From positions 1-44,245 of the forward strand of contig JBNKWA010000075.1 in NCBI GenBank assembly GCA_050299555.1: a DNA stretch of 44,245 nt, read 5' to 3'. The stretch comes from JBNKWA01 sp050299555 (GTDB taxonomy: Bacteria; Pseudomonadota; Alphaproteobacteria; Rhodobacterales; Rhodobacteraceae). The notes under the pieces are model-generated. The model had not been told where the DNA came from. It worked only from the letters and a program-made list of their open reading frames with translations, and made no database searches. The position numbers and the translations under genes were made by a program. Positions 26,578 through 32,879 of this stretch are shown here, in pieces. Each line of letters begins with the position of its first letter. Positions within the stretch are counted from its first letter, which is position 1.

Positions 26578-27002
26578 AGACGATGCTCGCTGTCGCCGCC
26601 GGTCTGGGCCTTGCGTCCGCGGCCGCGGCCCATGACCTCGGCTTTGCCGGGCTGCTGTCGGCGAGCAACATGGAGGAGCTTCCGGACCTGACGCTGGGAT
26701 CGGGCAGGCCGGTGGCGGACGGCCCGCTGGTGCTGAAATCCGGCACCGGGTACGAGATCCGGATCGTCTCGGACGGCAGCGACGAGCTGGGGCTGGAGGG
26801 CGCGGGCTTTTTCCGCGCCATCTGGATCAAGGAGATCGTGGTCAACGATCTGGAGATCCGTCCCTACGGGATCGAGAGCGTGGAGTTCGATGACGAGGGG
26901 GTGATGGAGATCGAGTTCATCGCCATCCGGCCCGGCAGCTATTTCCTGCGGGTGCCGGGCTCTACCGGCGAAACCCAGCGAGTGGACATCACCATCCAGT
27001 AG
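26574..27002 (+). CDS. Small acidic secreted protein, unrecognised family
   Basis: A 142-residue periplasmic protein: signal peptide 1-18 (MKTMLAVAAGLGLASAAA), then a mature chain starting with AHDLG and rich in Glu/Asp with no cysteine. The predicted beta-strand pattern (YEIRIVSDGSDELGLEG, FRAIWIKEIVVNDLEIRPYG, VMEIEFIAIRPGSYFLRVPG) suggests a cupredoxin-like or immunoglobulin-like sandwich, but copper ligands of cupredoxins are absent (no Cys, one His). ATG overlaps the ATPase stop and it ends the operon. Coupled translation with the transporter suggests an accessory role, perhaps binding the cargo or a metal ion; this is inference. Confidence 0.82.
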   Translation: MKTMLAVAAGLGLASAAAAHDLGFAGLLSASNMEELPDLTLGSGRPVADGPLVLKSGTGYEIRIVSDGSDELGLEGAGFFRAIWIKEIVVNDLEIRPYGIESVEFDDEGVMEIEFIAIRPGSYFLRVPGSTGETQRVDITIQ

Positions 27003-27034
27003 GCAAGGGGCCGTCGGCGGGCCTGCGTTGCGGG

Positions 27035-27110
27035 CCGTGCCGCCATCGCACCCCGCGGCGCGCTCCCCGCCCGCCCACCCTCGCGCGCCGCGGACACGAT
27101 GGCGACACGG
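27035..27110 (-). repeat. G-quadruplex-loop hairpin, copy C (inverted)
   Basis: Inner perfect 11-bp arms (27053-27063, 27083-27093) enclose a 19-nt apex whose minus strand reads GAGGGTGGGCGGGCGGGGA, the same as copies A and B save for pyrimidine changes. Beyond small internal loops an outer stem (27035-27048 with 27097-27110, 13 of 14 paired) lengthens it to about 76 nt. It starts 33 nt past the stop at 27002, in the same orientation relative to that gene as the other copies are to theirs. Confidence 0.78.
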
Positions 27111-27191
27111 CCAGGGAAGTGTGCAGGACGTTGCACGGCGTTGTGGGCCCCGGGGCGGGGTCGCCCCGGGCGGGCTTGCGCGGCCGCGGGA

Positions 27192-28028
27192 TCAGGCAGC
27201 CACCGGCCTCAGCCCGAGAATCGCCCGCGCCTGGCGCCAGTCCGCCACCGGGCGGCCGTGTTTCTCGCAGATTTCCGCCGCGCGCCGTACCAGCGCCGCG
27301 TTCGACGGCGCCAGGGTGTTACGGTCGAGCCGCACGTTGTCCTCGAGCCCGGTGCGGGCATGGCCGCCGGCCGCCACCGCCCATTCGTTCAGCACGACCT
27401 GGTTCGGGCCGATCCCGGCGGCGCACCATGGTGCGCCCGGGAACAGCCGGTGCACGGTGTGGACGTAGTAGTCGAAGACGTCCTTGTCCGCCGGCATGGC
27501 GTTCTTCACCCCCATGACGAACTGCACATAGGGCGTGTCGGCGAGGCGCCCGTCGGCATGCATCTTCGCCGCCTGGAAGATGTGGCTGAGATCGAAGGCC
27601 TCGATCTCGGGTCTGACCTCATGCCTGGCCATCTCTGCGGCGAGCCAGTCGACGAGGTCGGGCGGGTTCTCGTAGACACGGGTGGGAAAGTTGTTCGACC
27701 CCACCGACAAGGAGGCCATGTCGGGCTTCAGCGGCAGCATGCCGCCGCGCGCCGCGCCGGCGCCGGAACGGCCGCCGGTCGACAGCTGCACGATCATTCC
27801 CGGGCAGTGTTTCTCGAGGCCTTCCTTCAGCCGGGCGAAGCGTTCGGGGTCGGAGGTCGGCCTGCCCTCGTCGTCGCGAACGTGGCAATGGGCGATGCTG
27901 GCGCCGGCCTCGAAGGCCTCGTGGGTGGATTCCACCTGCTCGGTGATGGTGATCGGCACTGCCGGGTTGTCCGCTTTGGTCGGAACCGAGCCGGTGATGG
28001 CGACGCAGATGATGCAGGGATCGGTCAT
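27192..28028 (-). CDS. Beta-keto acid cleavage enzyme (BKACE, DUF849)
   Basis: A 278-residue zinc-dependent enzyme of the family whose founder is 3-keto-5-aminohexanoate cleavage enzyme (Kce). Members cleave a beta-keto acid with acetyl-CoA to give a CoA ester and acetoacetate. The metal site is H47-x-H49 in GASIAHCHVRDDEGRP, and QLSTGGRSGAG, GSNNFPTRVYENPP and IGPNQVVLNEWAVAAGGHARTGLEDN are typical. The gene starts 2 nt after pcaG and is last in the pca operon, so the substrate is plausibly beta-ketoadipate (products succinyl-CoA and acetoacetate). The usual PcaI/PcaJ/PcaF genes are not seen in the window. Substrate assignment rests on context. Confidence 0.9.
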   Translation of the reverse strand: MTDPCIICVAITGSVPTKADNPAVPITITEQVESTHEAFEAGASIAHCHVRDDEGRPTSDPERFARLKEGLEKHCPGMIVQLSTGGRSGAGAARGGMLPLKPDMASLSVGSNNFPTRVYENPPDLVDWLAAEMARHEVRPEIEAFDLSHIFQAAKMHADGRLADTPYVQFVMGVKNAMPADKDVFDYYVHTVHRLFPGAPWCAAGIGPNQVVLNEWAVAAGGHARTGLEDNVRLDRNTLAPSNAALVRRAAEICEKHGRPVADWRQARAILGLRPVAA

Positions 28029-28030
28029 GG

Positions 28031-28639
28031 TCAGACGTCGAAGAACACGGTTTCGTTCTCGCCCTGCAGCCGGATGTCGAAGCTGTAGGCGCCGGGGCCT
28101 TCGGGCCGTGCCAGAAGCGTCGCCACCCGTTCGCGGTGCTCGATCCGGGCCAGCACCGGGCAGGCGGCGTTGGCCTCCTCCTCGTCGGCGAAGCAGAGCC
28201 GCGTCGTCAGCCCGATATTGATGCCACGGGCGACGATCCAGAGCGTGATGTGGGGCGCCATGAGCCGGCCGTCCGGTGCCGGAACGCGGCCCGGCTTGAC
28301 GGTGCGAAGCTGCCAGATGCCGGTGTCGAAATCGGCTGCGATGCGGGCCCAGCCGGTCACCGCGGGGTCGGCATCGGCGTGATGGCCCGGGTAGCGGCCC
28401 TGGGCATCGGCCTGCCAGCTTTCGATCATCGCGTCGCGCAGGATCATGCCGGCGCCGTCGATCACCCGGCCGGAGATGGTAACGACCTCGCCGCTGGTGC
28501 CGTCGGCGATCGGGCTGGTGCCCAGATCCTCGGGGTAGATACCCTTGATGCCGAGCAGGTTCGGCAGCGAGCCGATATGGACGTAGGGCCCCGCGGTCTG
28601 CGACGGGCTTTCTTCCTGCCAGTTCAGCGGCTGGACCAT
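28031..28639 (-). CDS. pcaG: Protocatechuate 3,4-dioxygenase alpha subunit
   Basis: A 202-residue subunit of the intradiol dioxygenase that opens protocatechuate to 3-carboxy-cis,cis-muconate. SPSQTAGPYVHIG opens the chain; VTISGRVIDGAGMILRDAMIESWQADAQGRYPG is the intradiol fold core, and APHITLWIVARGINIGLTTRLCFADE follows. As expected for alpha, the iron ligands (Tyr, Tyr, His, His) are incomplete. The ATG shares one base with the pcaH stop (TGATG), indicating coupled synthesis of the two subunits. Confidence 0.95.
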   Translation of the reverse strand: MVQPLNWQEESPSQTAGPYVHIGSLPNLLGIKGIYPEDLGTSPIADGTSGEVVTISGRVIDGAGMILRDAMIESWQADAQGRYPGHHADADPAVTGWARIAADFDTGIWQLRTVKPGRVPAPDGRLMAPHITLWIVARGINIGLTTRLCFADEEEANAACPVLARIEHRERVATLLARPEGPGAYSFDIRLQGENETVFFDV

Positions 28640-29415
28640 CACAGGCCCTCCTTGCGGTTCTCGAAATAGGTTTGCCGGCGGCCGCGCAGCACGATGTCGA
28701 ACTTGTAGGCGAGGCAGTCCATGGGGATCGCCATGCTCATGTCGAGGGGGGCCACCAGCCGCGCCACCGCCTCTTTCGACGGGATGGTGTTGAGGATCGG
28801 GCAGCGCGGGATCAGCGGATCGCCTTCGAAATACATCTGGGTGATCAGCCGCTGCCCGAAGGCGCTGCCGAAGACCGAGACGTGGATGTGCATGGGCCGC
28901 CAGTCGTTGACACCGTTCGGCCAGGGATAGGCGCCGGGACGGACGGTGAGGAACTGGTAGTGGCCGTCCGGTCCGCTGATGGTGCGGCCGCAGCCGCCGA
29001 AATTCGGGTCCAGCGGCGCCAGATAACTGTCCTTCTTGTGCCGGTAGCGGCCACCGGCATTGGCCTGCCATATCTCGACCAGCGTGCCCGGCACCGGCCG
29101 CCCGTTCTGGTCCAGCACCCGGCCATGGACGATGATCCGCTCGCCGATGGCCGGCTGGCCGGTGAAGTTGACGATCAGGTTGGCGTCGTCGGGACCCAGC
29201 ATGCCGTGGCCGAAGACCGGCCCGGTCTCCTCCGACAGGGTCGAGGGGAACGAGATCAGCGAACGTTGCGGGGCGCGGGTGACAGACGTCTTGTAGCCCG
29301 GGGCGAGGGCGGGCGGGTGCCAGAAGCGGTCGCGGGCCACCAGCGGGCCACTGGTCGGGGCGGTGCCGGTACCGGGCGCGGGAAGCGGTGGTGTCGGTGG
29401 CGGCGTCGAGGTCAT
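28639..29415 (-). CDS. pcaH: Protocatechuate 3,4-dioxygenase beta subunit
   Basis: The 258-residue iron-bearing subunit. Non-haem Fe(III) ligands read as Y124 (GGRYRHK), Y163 (GAYPWPN), H176 and H178 (MHIHVS), all intact. The N-terminus is unusually long and proline-rich (TPPPTPPLPAPGTG) before ARDRFWHPPALAPGYKTSVTRAP. Cytoplasmic, no signal peptide. The start overlaps the pcaC stop (ATGA) and the end overlaps pcaG. With pcaC and the BKACE gene it forms a four-gene operon for protocatechuate. Confidence 0.96.
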   Translation of the reverse strand: MTSTPPPTPPLPAPGTGTAPTSGPLVARDRFWHPPALAPGYKTSVTRAPQRSLISFPSTLSEETGPVFGHGMLGPDDANLIVNFTGQPAIGERIIVHGRVLDQNGRPVPGTLVEIWQANAGGRYRHKKDSYLAPLDPNFGGCGRTISGPDGHYQFLTVRPGAYPWPNGVNDWRPMHIHVSVFGSAFGQRLITQMYFEGDPLIPRCPILNTIPSKEAVARLVAPLDMSMAIPMDCLAYKFDIVLRGRRQTYFENRKEGL

Positions 29416-29792
29416 CGTTGGGGCTCCATCTCGGCGAATATCTCCTTGGCGATGCGGATGGCGGCATTGGCGCGGGGCACGCCGGCATAGATCGCCACGT
29501 GCAGGAGCGCCTCCATCACGTCGTCCGGGCTGGCGCCGGTGCGGGCGGTGGCGCGCAGGTGCATGGCCAGCTCCTCCTCGTTGCCGAGGGCGGCCAAGAG
29601 CGCGATGGTCAGCATCGAGCGCTCGCGCAGGCTGATGGTGTCGCGGGACCAGACATGGCCCCAGGCTGCCTCGGTGATCAGCGTCTGGAAGGCGGCGTCG
29701 AAGGCGGTCTTGCCGGCCTCGGCGCGGTCAACATGGGCGTCGCCAAGCACCCGCCGGCGGGTCGCCATGCCCTTTTCGCCGACCCCGGTCAT
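29412..29792 (-). CDS. pcaC: 4-carboxymuconolactone decarboxylase
   Basis: A 126-residue enzyme converting gamma-carboxymuconolactone to the enol-lactone. GMATRRRVLGDAHVDRAEAGKTAFDAAFQTLITEAAWGHVWSRDTISLRERSM is the family opening, with the conserved Glu and His of the CMD fold in NEEELAMHLRATARTGA. It is the first gene of the operon. Its ATG overlaps the stop of a 20-codon upstream reading frame (29789-29851). pcaB (lactonising cycloisomerase) and pcaD are not found next to it, so the pathway is completed elsewhere or differently. Confidence 0.94.
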   Translation of the reverse strand: MTGVGEKGMATRRRVLGDAHVDRAEAGKTAFDAAFQTLITEAAWGHVWSRDTISLRERSMLTIALLAALGNEEELAMHLRATARTGASPDDVMEALLHVAIYAGVPRANAAIRIAKEIFAEMEPQR

Positions 29793-29851
29793 GGGCGACG
29801 AAAGGCCGGCGCAGTGGCGCGCTGCTGGTCGGTCGGGCCTTGGTGCTGCAT
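29789..29851 (-). CDS. Possible 20-residue leader peptide before pcaC
   Basis: ATG at 29851, preceded by GGGGGGA at a proper distance, opens a 20-codon frame (MQHQGPTDQQRATAPAFRRP) whose TGA overlaps the pcaC ATG. This would couple pcaC translation to the leader. The peptide has no known relatives that I recognise and may simply be an accident of the untranslated leader; the strong ribosome site and exact ATGA junction are the arguments for it. Confidence 0.35.
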   Translation of the reverse strand: MQHQGPTDQQRATAPAFRRP

Positions 29852-29860
29852 TGGCGTCCC

Positions 29861-29898
29861 CCCAAGGATGGCGTTAGCAAATCCGCCATCCGCTTGGG
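29861..29898. promoter_or_regulatory. Inverted repeat upstream of the pca operon
   Basis: GGATGGCG (29866-29873) and CGCCATCC (29884-29891) are perfectly complementary across 10 nt; outer CCCAA (29861-29865) and TTGGG (29894-29898) add five pairs after a two-base bulge. It lies 10 nt before the leader frame and 69 nt before pcaC. No T-run follows on either strand, so an operator or a leader RNA structure is more likely than a terminator. Confidence 0.5.
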
Positions 29899-29945
29899 AA
29901 GGGAAAACCGCCGCCGGCCGACGCGCCGACAACCCATTCCCGCCC

Positions 29946-31613
29946 TCAGGCCAGCGCCGCCAGCCGGTCGAGATCGAGCCCCGGCGCGCGATGGATCAGC
30001 GAGGCCGGGTATTCGCGGTCCCGCACCAGCCGGTCGATGGAGAAGTCCGGCTCCAGCGCCTGCAGACGCTCGGCTGCGCGCAGCGCGCCTTCCTCGTCGC
30101 CCTTGCTGGCGAGAAGTGTGGTCAAATACCGATATGTTGGCCGGAAGTTGGAGCATTGCCCAACTGATCGCTTGAGAAGTGCAATCGATTCGGCAAAGCG
30201 ACCCAGGAGCAGCGCCGCATAGAGCTGTTGATTGTCCCACCAGTAGCGGTGCGGCGAAAGGATGGCCAGGTTGCGAGCGCGAACCGCATTTTCGTAAGAG
30301 TCCTTGGTTTGCCCCGCATAAAGCCGGGCCGCGCTCAGCGCCCACCACGCCATGGCATTACCGGGGTTCAGCAATACGCTGCGCATCGCCATGTCGAGGC
30401 TGCCGCTGACGTCGTGCCGCAGATATACCCCCGCATTGGCGAGGAGCGCCAATACCATCGAGTTGTTCGGCTCCAGTTCCATGGCACGCGCGGCCAGATC
30501 CTCGCCTGCGGCAATCAGAGACGATGTGTCGTAGCCGTCGTGTCTTTCAACGCGCTGGATCGTGCGCACTTGGGCGCGCCAGGCGAGGTAGAGGCCGCGG
30601 CCCTCCATTGCGTAGGCACGGGCAAACATGGCATCCGCTTCGGCCACTGCCTCGGGCCGCATGGTGAACATGCGCCGAACTGCCTGGCGGCACAGGACGT
30701 CGGCGCTCTCCGCGGCACTGTCCGCGCAGTGCTCCAGGAGCAGCGCGTCGCCGACCGCCTCGACAAGCTGGTTGGCCAGCCGCTGAATGGCTGGATCCTC
30801 GATCGGTGGCCCGCCGCGCAGGGGCACCGTCTCGTGCCCCGACCATAGCTGGCGCAGCGAGGCGGGATGCTCCAGCGACAGCCGCAGCCCGAGCCTGTTG
30901 GGTGCAGCCGGGAAACATGCCACGGAAACCACCCAGGCATTGTCGTCCGGTGGCTGCCCGATGATGACATCGGCCGCGAACAGTTCTCTCAGCGTACGGC
31001 CCAGATCGTCGGCCAGCAGCCTTGCCGACCAAGCTGCCAGGCCCTCGCCGTCACCCTCGGCGCACACTGCGATGGTCCACCGCTTGCGGTGATGGATGCT
31101 GAGCTGCCCGATCTCCGCGCCTCCGGCGGGGGCCCTAGGCAGCACCCGACGCCTGCGCTCGCCGGCCAGCCAGCATTCGAATTCCGGATCGCGCACGTCA
31201 AGGTCTTCGAGGAACTCGCCGTCGCCGTCCTCGATTGTTTCGATACGCCCGACATCGAAGGAAACCGACTGCCGCGTAGCCTCCAGCAGGTCGGCATGGG
31301 CGCCAAGCGCCTTGCGGATTTGGCTGAGCGCCTGGCGCAGGCTGCCGGCCGCCTGGTCGCGGCCACGGTCGCTCCACAGCTTGTCCTGAAGCCACTGCCG
31401 ACGGCGCCATCCGTCGCTGCTGGCAAGAATCAGGGCAATCAGCCCCCTCGCCTTTGCGGATTCCGGAAGCAGTGAAGTTCCGTCCGCAGAGTCCAGCCGC
31501 ATGACGCCACGGCTGCGGTAAGTAGCAATGAATTCCCTGTCCATATCGGCTTCCCCAACAAGCCGTACGCGGGGGCTGCAATACTTTCCCCCATCAATTC
31601 TTGGATTAGACAC
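29946..31613 (-). CDS. Winged-helix transcriptional regulator with TPR-like C-terminus (SARP/CadC-like)
   Basis: Up to 555 residues. Residues ~35-120 form an OmpR/SARP-type winged helix (AKARGLIALILASSDGWRRRQWLQDKLWSDRGRDQAAGSLRQALSQIRKALG). The middle resembles an adenylate-cyclase-style alpha/beta domain, and the last ~250 residues are helical repeats of TPR type (NPGNAMAWWALSAARLYAGQTKDSYENAVRA; GRFAESIALLKRSVG). No membrane segment. GTG at 31613 is the longest start; ATG at 31544 (MDREFIAT), after GGGGAAG, may be the true one. It is divergent from the haloperoxidase-like gene and precedes the pca operon by 153 nt on the same strand, so it could control either. Confidence 0.82.
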   Translation of the reverse strand: MSNPRIDGGKYCSPRVRLVGEADMDREFIATYRSRGVMRLDSADGTSLLPESAKARGLIALILASSDGWRRRQWLQDKLWSDRGRDQAAGSLRQALSQIRKALGAHADLLEATRQSVSFDVGRIETIEDGDGEFLEDLDVRDPEFECWLAGERRRRVLPRAPAGGAEIGQLSIHHRKRWTIAVCAEGDGEGLAAWSARLLADDLGRTLRELFAADVIIGQPPDDNAWVVSVACFPAAPNRLGLRLSLEHPASLRQLWSGHETVPLRGGPPIEDPAIQRLANQLVEAVGDALLLEHCADSAAESADVLCRQAVRRMFTMRPEAVAEADAMFARAYAMEGRGLYLAWRAQVRTIQRVERHDGYDTSSLIAAGEDLAARAMELEPNNSMVLALLANAGVYLRHDVSGSLDMAMRSVLLNPGNAMAWWALSAARLYAGQTKDSYENAVRARNLAILSPHRYWWDNQQLYAALLLGRFAESIALLKRSVGQCSNFRPTYRYLTTLLASKGDEEGALRAAERLQALEPDFSIDRLVRDREYPASLIHRAPGLDLDRLAALA

Positions 31614-31751
31614 AGAAATGTGCCCGATTGCAACGATTGAGGCTCCTCCGTGAATCCACCGTTAAAAAGCGATCGACCATCCCGAGAGGTCTTGCCGAAG
31701 CCGACTGCGACAGTTTGCAATCGCTTCGTTGGACCACGTGGGAGGAAGATG

Positions 31752-32864
31752 ATGGCTGAGTACGGCAGTGGGAGCGGCAGCGGCAGGGGCAGCGGGAGCG
31801 GCAGCGGGCGTGGTAGCGGCCGGGGCAGCGGTAGTGGTAGCGGCAGGGGTTCAATCGACGGCGAAACCTATCTCACCGATCACGCCGGCAGCGGGTCGTC
31901 GCCGCTCTTGAGCGAGGCCCTTCTCACCACCCGCGACGGCATCACCGGGTACTGGGACGGAAATCCGAATATCACGCCGAAGACGCTGCCCAATGACGAA
32001 ACATATCTGGACATGCTGCGCCCGCCGTCGCAGGCGCTGGTGCTGGAGTGCGAGCTGAAGGACTGCTTTTCGGTCTCTCCGACCGGCGCCGCAGGTCAAG
32101 CTTTGCTGAAACTGAACGCCGACAGCATCTGCATCGTGCATCGGCCAAACAACGTGTACTTTCAGAGCCAACTCGACTGGCTGCGGGCCTATGCCGACCT
32201 GCGCGGCGACCGGCTGGCCGAGATCTACGAGCAGGTGGACGATCTTCTTTCCTTCTTCGGCGGGCTCTGCTTTCTCGACAACGGCCGGCGCAAATACACG
32301 CTGATGCTGCTCGACGTGGTGCAGCGGGTGACGATCCATGTCGAGACGCTGGTGAAGTACCACTGCCGGCAGGCGCGGCCCATCGACTATGCGATGGAGG
32401 TGCAGCCGATGATCCAGACCCCGGATCATTCCTCGTTCCCGTCCGGGCACGCGATGGAGGCTTTCGCCATCGCCACCGTGCTGCATCGGCTGACGACCGG
32501 CGAGGGGCCGAAGCACGGCGTCGACAACAGGGCGCTGCCGTTCCGCCTGGCGCAGCGGATCGCCGCCAACCGGACCGTGGCGGGGGTGCACTTCCCGGTG
32601 GATTCCTGGGCTGGCGCGCATGTCGGCTGCCTCGTCGGCGAGGCGGTCTACGCCATTGCCAACTCCCACTCCGGCGCACCCATGTCCATGGTTACGGGCG
32701 ACTTCCCCCAAATCACCGACAATAAGAAGACCTGGCCTGACACCGATGCTCGTGACTTCCTGCTGTCAAAGTTTCCCGCACCGCACACGGTGTCTGGATA
32801 CAATGTTGCGCAGAACAAGGTGGTGGCCGAGATCTGGGGCAAGGCCAAGGCCGAGTGGAGCTAG
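31752..32864 (+). CDS. PAP2 / vanadium haloperoxidase superfamily protein with Gly-Ser/Arg repeat
   Basis: A 370-residue protein. Residues ~5-34 are fifteen Gly-Ser or Gly-Arg dipeptides. The catalytic motifs of the superfamily are all present: K202-x6-R209-P210 (KYHCRQARP), P230-S-G-H233 (SSFPSGHAME) and R274-x5-H280-x3-D284 (RTVAGVHFPVD), the set that binds phosphate or vanadate. Whether it is a haloperoxidase or a phosphatase cannot be told. There is no signal peptide or membrane helix, unlike most PAP2 phosphatases, so a soluble cytoplasmic enzyme is suggested. ATG 31752 is chosen for GGAGG at 31741; ATG 31749 adjoins it. The peptidase gene follows after 15 nt, making a two-gene operon. 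Confidence 0.85.
   Translation: MAEYGSGSGSGRGSGSGSGRGSGRGSGSGSGRGSIDGETYLTDHAGSGSSPLLSEALLTTRDGITGYWDGNPNITPKTLPNDETYLDMLRPPSQALVLECELKDCFSVSPTGAAGQALLKLNADSICIVHRPNNVYFQSQLDWLRAYADLRGDRLAEIYEQVDDLLSFFGGLCFLDNGRRKYTLMLLDVVQRVTIHVETLVKYHCRQARPIDYAMEVQPMIQTPDHSSFPSGHAMEAFAIATVLHRLTTGEGPKHGVDNRALPFRLAQRIAANRTVAGVHFPVDSWAGAHVGCLVGEAVYAIANSHSGAPMSMVTGDFPQITDNKKTWPDTDARDFLLSKFPAPHTVSGYNVAQNKVVAEIWGKAKAEWS
31764..31853 (+). repeat. In-frame hexanucleotide repeat coding (Gly-Ser/Arg)15
   Basis: Fifteen imperfect hexamers (GGCAGC, GGGAGC, GGTAGC, GGCAGG, GGCCGG and similar) directly follow the start region of the PAP2-like gene. Every unit encodes Gly plus Ser, or Gly plus Arg at units 4, 8, 10 and 14. 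Slippage would change tract length by whole dipeptides without breaking the frame. Confidence 0.85.
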
Positions 32865-32879
32865 CGGGGAGGGACGGTC

